From an uncultured Acetatifactor sp. (lineage in GTDB: Bacteria > Bacillota > Clostridia > Lachnospirales > Lachnospiraceae): a stretch of 64,000 nucleotides of DNA. Both the position numbers and the translations under genes were made by a program. Shown here in pieces: positions 54,389 through 61,813 of this stretch (positions within the stretch are counted from its first letter, which is position 1; each line of letters begins with the position of its first letter). Below the pieces are notes generated by a model. It was not told the origin of the DNA. It searched no databases and saw only the letters and a program-made list of their open reading frames with translations. The stretch covers positions 46,602 to 110,601 of the forward strand of contig CALWSL010000012.1 of the NCBI GenBank assembly GCA_944384205.1. The letters are read 5' to 3'.

Positions 54389-55608
54389 AGAAGAGAAAGA
54401 GGTCAATCAAATGGAGCTTCGGACTTTATATTCCGATTTGTGCCATTCTGGCATTTCTGGGAGCCTACGGAATCGGTATCGGTACCAACCACATGCAGGA
54501 CTGGTATTCCCAGAAATATATGGATGATGCCCATCCCGATAACTATGCGTATGAGATTCTTGCAGATGAAGAGGGAAGGCTATATACCAGTGTGTATTCC
54601 GAAAGGCGTTATCAATCCAATAAACTGGGAGTAGAGATAGGCTATAAGATTGTCAGTTGGGCACAGGCGGTTCTGATTCCTGCATGGGTGCTGCTTTGTG
54701 TGGGAGTGGCAGGAAGAATTTTTTATCGGAGAGAGCTGGCGCAGGCTGTTAATATTCTGATGGATGCGTCGGAAAGGATTTCAGAGAATTGTCTGGACTT
54801 TCAGGTAGAACAGCCCGTGAAGCAAAATGAACTGGGGCAGTTGTGTCAGTCCTTTGAGGATATGCGGTCTGCATTATATCACAATAATCAGGAAATGTGG
54901 CGGATGCTGGAGGAACGGAAGCGGTTAAACGCCGCTTTTTCTCACGACATGAGAACGCCCATTACAGTGCTGAAGGGGTACACGGATTTGCTGGAAAAGT
55001 ATGTTCCGGACGGAAAGGTATCGCAAGAAAAGCTGATGGAAATTCTGGGTATGATGGACGGTCAGATTAGCCGTCTGGAAGCCTATACGCAGAAAATGAG
55101 TTCCCTTCACAAATTGGAGGATTTGACGCCCGGATGCAGCGCAGTTGCATGGAGTGATTTCGTGAACAATTGTCAGGGAATCAGCAGTATGCTGGCAGGC
55201 GCCCTGCAGGTATGCTTTTCACAGGATTCGGACAGGGAATGGGTGCAAATGGATACGGAACTTGTTCTGGAGGTCTATGAGAATCTGGTTTCCAACGCCG
55301 TGCGGTATGCGAAGAGACGGTTGGAGATATCGCTTGTGGTGAAGGAGGATAAGCTTCGGATAACCGTGTCGGACGATGGCAGAGGGTTTTCGGAGGAAGC
55401 ATTGCGGAGAGCGGCGAACCCTTTTTTCCGGGGAGAGCAGGAGAAGAAGGAGACTCCTCATTTTGGTCTGGGACTGTATGTTTGCAAGGTGATTTGTGAA
55501 AAGTGCGGCGGGGAGCTGGTAATTGAGAATGTTGAAAGCGGGAAGGACGCGGAAGGTATCGGAAGCAATTTGTCAGGCGGAAGGGTGACGGCAGTATTTT
55601 CAGTGTAG
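54376..55608 (+). CDS. Sensor histidine kinase
   Basis: A 410-residue kinase. Seen: a first membrane helix (about 13-33), a short extracellular part with YAYEILADEEGRLYTS, a second helix (about 92-114), a HAMP-like segment, FSHDMRTPITVLKGYTDLLE (H box), LVSNAVRYAKRRL (N box), and GRGFSEEALRRAANPFFRG with HFGLGLYVCK (G boxes). Partner of the preceding regulator. Confidence 0.94.
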   Translation: MGKVKKRKRSIKWSFGLYIPICAILAFLGAYGIGIGTNHMQDWYSQKYMDDAHPDNYAYEILADEEGRLYTSVYSERRYQSNKLGVEIGYKIVSWAQAVLIPAWVLLCVGVAGRIFYRRELAQAVNILMDASERISENCLDFQVEQPVKQNELGQLCQSFEDMRSALYHNNQEMWRMLEERKRLNAAFSHDMRTPITVLKGYTDLLEKYVPDGKVSQEKLMEILGMMDGQISRLEAYTQKMSSLHKLEDLTPGCSAVAWSDFVNNCQGISSMLAGALQVCFSQDSDREWVQMDTELVLEVYENLVSNAVRYAKRRLEISLVVKEDKLRITVSDDGRGFSEEALRRAANPFFRGEQEKKETPHFGLGLYVCKVICEKCGGELVIENVESGKDAEGIGSNLSGGRVTAVFSV

Positions 55609-55630
55609 ACGGAAATGAGTTGTGTCAAGG

Positions 55631-55658
55631 TAAAGGTGGAGTTGCGACTCCACCTTTA
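55631..55658 (+). terminator. Hairpin after the kinase gene
   Basis: TAAAGGTGGAGT 55631-55642 pairs perfectly with ACTCCACCTTTA 55647-55658 around TGCG. No T tract follows, so termination is likely but not certain. Confidence 0.6.
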
Positions 55659-55736
55659 GTGAAACAAAATAATGGTAGATTTTTATTTTCATTTGAGCTA
55701 TACTAATATAACCAACAAAAAAAGGAGGCATGACTT

Positions 55737-56459
55737 ATAAGTTTACAACCAAATAATTTTCAGCTTGAACCAACAACAGTCTGGTCGTTTCCAGACAGGG
55801 GAAGCTGGGCAACGCATTCAGGTAAGTATCGGGGTAATTGGTCGCCATATGTACCAAGAAATCTAATACTTCGCTATTCTAATCCGGGCGACTGGATTTT
55901 AGATCAATTTATGGGTAGCGGCACCACCTTAATAGAGGCGAAGCTGCTGGGTCGTAATGCGGTAGGTGTTGATATCAATCCGCAATCCGTTTCAATTTCT
56001 GAAACAAATTTAAAATTCCAATGTGAAACAAATGCAAGAATATTTTCAAGAAATGGCAATGCTGCTGATTTGTATTTTATCAAAGATAATTGTATTGACT
56101 TTATCTGCACGCATCCCCCATATGCTAATATCATTAAATACAGTAAAGGAATGGAGGGAGATATTTCATTACTTGCTGTAGATGATTTTCTTGAAGAAAT
56201 GCAGAAAGTGGCAAAAGAATCCTATCGCGTACTGAAAAAGGGGAAAATGTGTGCAGTAATGATTGGAGATGTAAGGAAGTATGGAAAGGTGATTCCATTA
56301 GGGTTTCGTGTGATGGAATGTTTTCTACAGGCAGGATTTTTGAATAAGGAGATTATTATAAAAGAACAGCATAATTGTCGTTCAACAGGACATTGGGAAA
56401 AGCAGGACAAAAATTTTCTGTTATTAGCACATGAATATATCTTTGTGTTTCAGAAGTAG
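55737..56459 (+). CDS. DNA methyltransferase (N4/N6 type) lacking a canonical start codon
   Basis: A frame of about 240 codons. Seen: DQFMGSGTTLIEAKLLGRN (motif I) followed later by CTHPPYANIIKY (motif IV, PPY). The first ATG is at 55911, inside motif I, but 58 upstream codons are clearly part of the protein (TTVWSFPDRGSWATHSG, NWSPYVPRNLILRYSNPGDW). GGAGG at 55724-55728 is eight bases before an in-frame ATA at 55737; the nearby ATG at 55730 is out of frame and too close. So either ATA is used as start or one base was lost. It stands in front of the DpnII-type genes and may add a further specificity. Confidence 0.72.
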   Translation: MSLQPNNFQLEPTTVWSFPDRGSWATHSGKYRGNWSPYVPRNLILRYSNPGDWILDQFMGSGTTLIEAKLLGRNAVGVDINPQSVSISETNLKFQCETNARIFSRNGNAADLYFIKDNCIDFICTHPPYANIIKYSKGMEGDISLLAVDDFLEEMQKVAKESYRVLKKGKMCAVMIGDVRKYGKVIPLGFRVMECFLQAGFLNKEIIIKEQHNCRSTGHWEKQDKNFLLLAHEYIFVFQK

Positions 56460-56487
56460 ACGAATTTGTAAGGCGTGAAAGTTCCCG

Positions 56488-56516
56488 TTGTTATTTTCTT
56501 TGTTTGCAAGTATAAT
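56488..56516 (+). promoter_or_regulatory. Promoter of dpnM
   Basis: TTGTTA 56488-56493, 17-base spacer, TATAAT 56511-56516, 50 bases before the dpnM start. Confidence 0.65.
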
Positions 56517-56565
56517 CAATAGGTAAAAGATGGTCTGCTTGTGGATAGGAAGAAGAGGAACTAAA

Positions 56566-57399
56566 ATGAGTAATTTAAAGGTTGCTCCTTTTGTGAAATG
56601 GGCTGGCGGAAAGCGTCAACTGCTTCCACAGATAAAGGAGAGAATGCCTGAAACATATAATAATTATTATGAGCCATTTGTAGGTGGCGGTGCGGTAATG
56701 TTTGAACTGTTACCTGCGAATGCGCTGATAAATGACATTAATAAGGCATTAATCAATGCGTATAGGCGAATTTGTGATGAACCGGAAGCATTTCTCGAAG
56801 CTGTAAATGCGCTTGATAGGGGAATGTGGGAGGATAGTAAGGCGTATTATTATCTCCTTCGTGAGCATTATAATGATAAGCTGATGCAGTCGGAATATGA
56901 TGTGGAGCTGGCAGCGCTGTTTGTATTTATGAATAAGCATTGCTTCAATGGTTTGTATAGAGTAAATGGAAAGGGACTGTTTAATGTTCCATACAATCAA
57001 AGCAGAGGAGTATCTGTTGACGAAAAACTCATCCGGGATACTTCAAAGTATTTGCGGGGAGTAACGATAATCGATGGTGATTTTGAAGACGCCTGTGCAA
57101 ATGCTGCGGATGGTGATTTTGTATTTCTTGATAGTCCCTATGCGCCATTGAATCCTACATCCTTTGAATCCTATACCAAAGAAGGCTTTGATATAGAAAG
57201 CCATAGAAGATTGGCAAGACTTTACGATGAATTAACAGCTAGGGGCTGCTATTGTATGCTGACAAATCACAACACAGAGTTCATAAACGAGCTGTATGGA
57301 GACAAAGGCTATACGATAGATGTTGTAAGTGTGAAGCGTATGATTAATTCGGATGCCTCTAACAGAGTGGGAGAAGAAGTAATCATATGTAATTATTAA
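56566..57399 (+). CDS. dpnM: DpnM-like DNA adenine methylase (D12 class)
   Basis: A 277-residue Dam-family methylase. The start at 56566 has AAGAGGA upstream. Seen: PFVKWAGGKRQLLPQI (motif X), YYEPFVGGGAVMFEL (motif I), NDINKALINAYR, and FVFLDSPYAPLN (motif IV), where the usual DPPY reads DSPY. Family knowledge: DpnM methylates adenine in GATC in double-stranded DNA. Order DpnM, DpnA, DpnII endonuclease matches the pneumococcal DpnII operon. Confidence 0.93.
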   Translation: MSNLKVAPFVKWAGGKRQLLPQIKERMPETYNNYYEPFVGGGAVMFELLPANALINDINKALINAYRRICDEPEAFLEAVNALDRGMWEDSKAYYYLLREHYNDKLMQSEYDVELAALFVFMNKHCFNGLYRVNGKGLFNVPYNQSRGVSVDEKLIRDTSKYLRGVTIIDGDFEDACANAADGDFVFLDSPYAPLNPTSFESYTKEGFDIESHRRLARLYDELTARGCYCMLTNHNTEFINELYGDKGYTIDVVSVKRMINSDASNRVGEEVIICNY

Positions 57400-57412
57400 A
57401 GGAGTCGAAGTA

Positions 57413-58216
57413 TTGGAGAACCTGTTTACAAAAAAAGTGCCATTATATTTCGAGACGGAGGAATCGCAGCTTGTATTGGGGGATTCTTTCAAAATTCTGA
57501 CAAAGATGAAACCGGAATCTGTGGATATGATATTCGCAGACCCGCCATATTTTTTAAGCAATGACGGTATCACCTGTCAGGGCGGAAAAATGGTTTCAGT
57601 AAATAAAGGCTCGTGGGATAAGCTTTCAGAAAGCGGAACCAGTGTTGTCGATAAACACAGGTTTAATAAAAAGTGGATTAGGTTATGTAAAAGAGTATTA
57701 AAGCCGGACGGTACGATTTGGATATCGGGAACGTTGCATAATATATATTCTATTGGGATGGCATTGGAGGAAGAGGGCTTCAAGATCCTTAACAACATAA
57801 CATGGCAGAAAACAAATCCACCGCCAAACTTAGCGTGCCGATGCTTTACACATTCTACGGAAACGATTTTATGGGCAAAAAAGAATGAAAAAAAGACCCG
57901 GCATCTTTTCAATTATCAGAAGATGAAAGAAATGAATGGCGGTAAGCAAATGAAGGATGTCTGGACAGGTGCGCTTACCAAACCTTCGGAAAAAACAGAA
58001 GGTAAGCATCCGACGCAGAAACCGGAATATTTGCTTGAGAGAATGGTATTGGCTTCCTCAGAGGAAGGGCAAGTGATTTTGGATCCCTTCTGTGGTTCGG
58101 GAACTACCGGAGTTGCGGCAGTGCGGTTTGGCAGAAAATTTATAGGAATAGATGTGAGTGAAGAATACCTGAAGATATCAAGGAGAAGGTTGGAGAAGAC
58201 AGCAGATGACAAATAG
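57413..58216 (+). CDS. dpnA: DpnA-like adenine methylase
   Basis: A 267-residue beta-class methylase starting at TTG (GGAG eight bases upstream). Seen: MIFADPPYFLSNDGITC (motif IV, DPPY) first, and ILDPFCGSGTTGVAAVRF (motif I) near the end; HPTQKPEYLLERMV is typical. DpnA protects GATC, also on single strands. Its last codons overlap the endonuclease start at 58206. Confidence 0.93.
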   Translation: MENLFTKKVPLYFETEESQLVLGDSFKILTKMKPESVDMIFADPPYFLSNDGITCQGGKMVSVNKGSWDKLSESGTSVVDKHRFNKKWIRLCKRVLKPDGTIWISGTLHNIYSIGMALEEEGFKILNNITWQKTNPPPNLACRCFTHSTETILWAKKNEKKTRHLFNYQKMKEMNGGKQMKDVWTGALTKPSEKTEGKHPTQKPEYLLERMVLASSEEGQVILDPFCGSGTTGVAAVRFGRKFIGIDVSEEYLKISRRRLEKTADDK

Positions 58217-58291
58217 AGATTTTGATGAATGGTTAAGCAAATTCAGACCAAGTATATCCAGTTATGAATACTATGTTGATTTTGAGAAGGT
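58206..58291 (+). pseudogene. dpnB: DpnII-type endonuclease gene, 5' fragment
   Basis: ATG at 58206 opens NRDFDEWLSKFRPSISSYEYYVDFEKV, homologous to the start of DpnII (NFDEWLS ... YYTDFPKV). The frame ends within the IS110 element a few codons after 58291. The remainder lies at 59957-60754. Twenty-eight codons plus two bases of the next are on this side. Confidence 0.9.
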
Positions 58292-58393
58292 ACAAGTTTG
58301 AAACAAAGAAGTAGTGGTTAGAGAAAAAAGTAAATTGCATAACAAACAAGCCATCTCTAAGGTGGCTTCGAAAAAGGAATATAGACACAACAC

Positions 58394-59656
58394 TTAATTC
58401 ATGGAAGGAATAGTATCATCTTTGATGACATAACCTCGTTGCTTTAGCAAATTAAGTGCCTGTGAAATCGTCAATTCTTTTGATTCCTTCACAGGACGTT
58501 GTTCAAGAAAACCTTCTGGCGTGTACGGTTTTAAATCTGAGAGTATGTGCCAGATAGCGGTCAGGAGCATACGACAGATGGCGATGATGGCTTTCTTGTG
58601 ACCACGGCGTGCTTTTATACGCTTGTAGCGATTTGTTATTTCAGGATGTTTCTTTGAACGTAATAAACCATTTGCAACTTGTACTAAAACTGGTTTAAAA
58701 TAGGAACCAGCACGGGAAATTCGAGTTGATTTGATTTTTTTGTTGCTCTGGTCATTGCGTGGACAACATCCTGCCCATGAAACGAGGTGCTTAGCTGTGG
58801 GGAAGACAGACATATCACCACCGATTTCAGAAAGGACTTGGATAGCAGTCAGCGGATTTTTGTTGAATCCAGGGACTGTACGAATTAGATCAAGAGCAGC
58901 CTGGTATTTTTCAGAGAGACGAAGAATCTCCCGTTCTATTTCTAAAAGATGCTTTTCTAATTCATCGATGTGGTTAAGACACTGTCGAAGCTTAATGGCT
59001 TGTTCGGGAGAAATGGCTCCATCAACAGCAGCCTGAATTTCTTCAATTGGTGTTTTGCAACGGCTATCTATAAAGGGTGTAACGTCAAATAATTCCCCGG
59101 GATGAGCAAGCATATATTCTGTGATAGAACGGGAAGACTTTCCAAACACGTCACTGAATACATCGTCAAGTTTGAGATTTGATACGGTAAGACAGTTCTG
59201 TGCACGATTCTTCTCGCCGGTAATCATACAGATGAGTTTGAAACGGTATCGAACCAAATCTCTTAGATGGCGAATATCAGCAGGTGGGATAAAGGAAGGC
59301 TTAATCATATCACACATAAATAAGTCGCAGATCCATTTGGCATCCTTACGGTCAGTCTTATTTCCTTTTTGAGGTTTTGTATACTTGGGATGAGCGAGTA
59401 CAACGGAATTATCTGCTTTCTCCAAGATGTTAAATACAGGAATCCAATATTTGCCTGTAGATTCCATGCAGACTTCAGAACACTGATATTTAGCAAGCCA
59501 ATCACACAGTTCTTTCAATCCTTTTGAAAAGGAAGAAAAACGAGCTTGCCTGTAATCTGTTCTGCCGTTGGCATCGGTAATACCAATACAGGCATAGATC
59601 CAGGTTTTGTGGACATCTAAACCACAACATTTATTACGAAAAATTTTAAAAGACAA
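58394..59656 (-). CDS. IS110-family DEDD transposase
   Basis: A 420-residue transposase from a TTG at 59656, chosen because GGAGG lies eight bases upstream; the ATG at 59707 has no ribosome site and would overlap the structured 5' region. Seen: CCGLDVHKTWIYAC (first Asp), VCMESTGKYWIPVF (Glu), KTDRKDAKWICDL (Asp pair), then the C-terminal Transposase_20 domain: GGDMSVFPTAKHLVSWAGCCPRN and SRAGSYFKPVLVQVA. It looks intact, so the element may be active. Confidence 0.94.
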   Translation of the reverse strand: MSFKIFRNKCCGLDVHKTWIYACIGITDANGRTDYRQARFSSFSKGLKELCDWLAKYQCSEVCMESTGKYWIPVFNILEKADNSVVLAHPKYTKPQKGNKTDRKDAKWICDLFMCDMIKPSFIPPADIRHLRDLVRYRFKLICMITGEKNRAQNCLTVSNLKLDDVFSDVFGKSSRSITEYMLAHPGELFDVTPFIDSRCKTPIEEIQAAVDGAISPEQAIKLRQCLNHIDELEKHLLEIEREILRLSEKYQAALDLIRTVPGFNKNPLTAIQVLSEIGGDMSVFPTAKHLVSWAGCCPRNDQSNKKIKSTRISRAGSYFKPVLVQVANGLLRSKKHPEITNRYKRIKARRGHKKAIIAICRMLLTAIWHILSDLKPYTPEGFLEQRPVKESKELTISQALNLLKQRGYVIKDDTIPSMN

Positions 59657-59689
59657 AAGAATAACCTCCTGAGATTTATAGTCATAAAA

Positions 59690-59870
59690 CTGACAGTGAC
59701 TGGTCATCCGGCAAAATCGAGTCGACTTTGGAAGAGATAAGTTTACGGGCTACGGTAATGCGCCATTCATTGATGCCTTAACGGATGACCGACAACATAT
59801 AGAAATGCGAGGTCGCCGCTATACAGCCCCGCCACTTACCTCCACGTGTTCTGAAGTGTGTCAGTCTTAT
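59690..59870 (-). ncRNA. Candidate IS110 bridge RNA
   Basis: The 5' non-coding end of the element has its own promoter (minus strand TTTTCA-N17-TACAAT, plus 59877-59905) and conserved-looking stems: GGTCATCCG/CGGATGACC (plus 59782-59790 with 59702-59710) and CGAC/GTCG (59812-59815 with 59790-59793) enclosing an 18-base loop. IS110-group elements encode a bridge RNA of about 180 nt upstream of the transposase. Boundaries are approximate. Confidence 0.5.
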
Positions 59871-59876
59871 AGAAGA

Positions 59877-59905
59877 ATTGTATCAGAAGGAAAATAGAAT
59901 GAAAA
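59877..59905 (-). promoter_or_regulatory. Promoter in the IS110 5' end
   Basis: Minus strand TTTTCA (plus 59900-59905) and TACAAT (plus 59877-59882), 17-base spacer; it would drive bridge RNA and transposase. Confidence 0.6.
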
Positions 59906-59956
59906 GCGAAAAGCAGGACAGGGTTTCATAACCCCATCGGTGCCTTTCGCAGAAAG

Positions 59957-60754
59957 GTGGAAAATAGAAATGTAGATGAAATCAAAATTGAACTGAATAT
60001 CCTGAATTCGCTTATCGGCAGCAGGAATATAAAAGAAGACTTTGTAAATATTTTAAACAGATACCCGGATACATTAAAAGCAATACCGATATTATTAGCC
60101 AAAAGAGAAGATGAGATTTATTGTCAGGATGAGAAGGGCGGTTATCTGTATAAATTCAATTCTGATGTATTGAATGGCGAAGATTGTCTATATAATGACT
60201 ATTGTTATTTTATGGAAAAGACAGGATTATTTGATTTATTAGAAAATCATTTGATACATAATTTAGTTGATTATGTAACGGGTGTAGAAACAGGTCTTGA
60301 TTCAAACGGACGTAAAAACCGCGGCGGACACCTTATGGAAGATTTAGTGGAAAAGTATATACAAGAAGCAGGTTTTGTAAAGGATATCAATTACTATAAG
60401 GAAATGTATATCGCGGATATTGAAGAAAAATGGGGCATTGATTTATCAGCATTGTCCAATCAGGGAAAAGCAGCAAAGAGATTTGACTTTGTAATTAAGA
60501 CAAATAATCAGATATATGGTATCGAGACTAATTTTTATACCGGCGGTGGTTCTAAGCTGAATGAGACTGCCAGAAGTTACAAGATGTTATCGCAGGAGGC
60601 AGATACCATAGAAGGATTTACATTTGTATGGTTCACTGATGGAATTGGGTGGAAGAGTGCCAAGGGAAATTTGAGAGAAACATTTGATGTCATGGATACA
60701 ATTTACAGTATTGATGATATGGAGAATGGGATTATGAAAAGCGTGTTTAAATAA
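59957..60754 (+). pseudogene. dpnB: DpnII-type endonuclease gene, 3' fragment
   Basis: This frame continues the endonuclease: NVDEIKIELNILNSLIGSRNIKEDF, HNLVDYVTGVETGLDSNGRKNRGGHLMEDLVEKYI, AAKRFDFVIKTNNQIYGIETNFYTGGGSKLNETARSYKM, all close to DpnII, which cuts GATC. The first 28 residues are cut off by the IS. A GTG at 59957 could start translation but has no ribosome site. Restored length is 293 residues, near DpnII (288). Probably inactive. Confidence 0.9.
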
Positions 60755-60795
60755 TAGTTTGGTAGATAAAAAGTTGAAATTTATTCCTTAAGATA

Positions 60796-60827
60796 ATGGT
60801 GTAGCGAAAAGCTGCACCATTTTTTTA
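60796..60827 (+). terminator. Intrinsic terminator of the DpnII-type locus
   Basis: ATGGTGTAGC 60796-60805 pairs with GCTGCACCAT 60811-60820 (one T-G) around GAAAA, followed by seven T. Confidence 0.93.
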
Positions 60828-60842
60828 CGCGAGTAGCGATGA

Positions 60843-60867
60843 GAATGCCACGCTTGCGTGAGCATTC
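60843..60867 (+). promoter_or_regulatory. GC-rich hairpin in the leader of the ABC exporter operon
   Basis: GAATGC-CACG 60843-60852 pairs with CGTG-GCATTC 60857-60867 (one bulged A). It lies about 40 bases before the start at 60905 and could control translation or be a remnant of the preceding unit. Confidence 0.5.
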
Positions 60868-60904
60868 GAGGAGTACCGCGATAACGGGTGAAAGGAACAT
60901 AAAT

Positions 60905-61813
60905 ATGAAAAACGAAATTCAAATCAAAGCTGTCAATAAGTTTTATGGCAGAAAACAGGCGCTGAAGGATATCAACCTGACCATTGAGCAGGGAATGTTT
61001 GGCTTGCTGGGGCGGAACGGTGCGAGCAAGACTACGCTTATGAAAACCCTGGCGACTTTGCATGGAAAGCAGTCGGGAGAAATCACCGTATGCGGCATTC
61101 CCATCGAAAACTCCAGGGAAATCCGCGCAATTACAGGCTATCTCCCCCAGGATTTTTCCATGTATCCGTCTATGACGGTATACGAAAGCCTGGATTACCT
61201 GGGGATGCTTTCCGGAATGGGAAAGGCTGACAGAAAGGAGCAAATCCAAAGCTTTCTGAAAAAAGTAAATCTGTCGGCGCAGAAAGGCAGCAGGGTAAAA
61301 AGCCTTTCTGGCGGCATGAAGCGGCGTCTGGGAATTGCCCAGGCATTGCTGCACAATCCCAGGGTGCTGATTGTGGATGAGCCGACGGCGGGACTGGACC
61401 CGGAGGAGAGAATCCGCTTCCGCAATCTGCTGTGCGAGGTGGCGGAGGAGAGAATTGTCATTCTGTCAACCCATATTGTGGGAGACATTGAGGCGACCTG
61501 TGAAAATATTGCCATCATGAACGAGGGCGAGATTCTGTGGAAGGGCACGGTTTCCGAACTGCTGCAAAATGCCGAAGAAAAGGTGTTTTCCGCAGAGGTG
61601 CCGAGAACCATGCTTTCCAGAGTAAAAGAAAACTATATCGTGACAGGTATGCTGCAGCAGGGAGAGAAGGCAGCAGTCAGACTTCTTGCGGAGCAGGCGC
61701 CCGACTTACCCGGTGTTGCGGGGCAGACGCCAAACTGCGAGGACGCCTATATGTACTGTCTATACCAAAACGGATGCGATGTGTCAGGAGGAGAGGAATC
61801 ATGTTGTTTTTGA
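60905..61813 (+). CDS. ABC exporter ATPase
   Basis: A 302-residue ATPase. The ATG at 60905 has GAAAGGAA eight bases upstream. Seen: LLGRNGASKTTLMKTL (Walker A with Ser replacing the last Gly), LSGGMKRRLGIAQALL (signature), LIVDEPTAGLDPEER (Walker B), ILSTHIVGDIEATCE. This is the CcmA/bacitracin-exporter group. The two next genes are its membrane subunits; the stop overlaps the first by 13 bases. Confidence 0.92.
   Translation: MKNEIQIKAVNKFYGRKQALKDINLTIEQGMFGLLGRNGASKTTLMKTLATLHGKQSGEITVCGIPIENSREIRAITGYLPQDFSMYPSMTVYESLDYLGMLSGMGKADRKEQIQSFLKKVNLSAQKGSRVKSLSGGMKRRLGIAQALLHNPRVLIVDEPTAGLDPEERIRFRNLLCEVAEERIVILSTHIVGDIEATCENIAIMNEGEILWKGTVSELLQNAEEKVFSAEVPRTMLSRVKENYIVTGMLQQGEKAAVRLLAEQAPDLPGVAGQTPNCEDAYMYCLYQNGCDVSGGEESCCF

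Larger units (their letters stand above)
58291..59957. mobile_element. IS110-family insertion sequence inside dpnB
   Basis: An element of about 1,667 bp carrying one DEDD transposase on the minus strand, with about 100 non-coding bases after it and about 300 before it. AAGGT occurs at both junctions (58287-58291 and 59954-59958); ends cannot be placed more exactly within these five bases. No terminal inverted repeat or long target duplication is visible, as usual for IS110. Joining the flanks at AAGGT restores the dpnB frame exactly. Confidence 0.9.

Noticed and set aside
55730-55756. Small leader peptide from ATG 55730 (8 codons) ahead of the methylase
   Set aside because: The ATG is one base from the ribosome site, too close for initiation, and the peptide has no recognisable feature.
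59654-59707. ATG at 59707 as the transposase start
   Set aside because: No ribosome site precedes it and it overlaps a stem of the structured 5' end; TTG at 59656 has GGAGG at ideal spacing.
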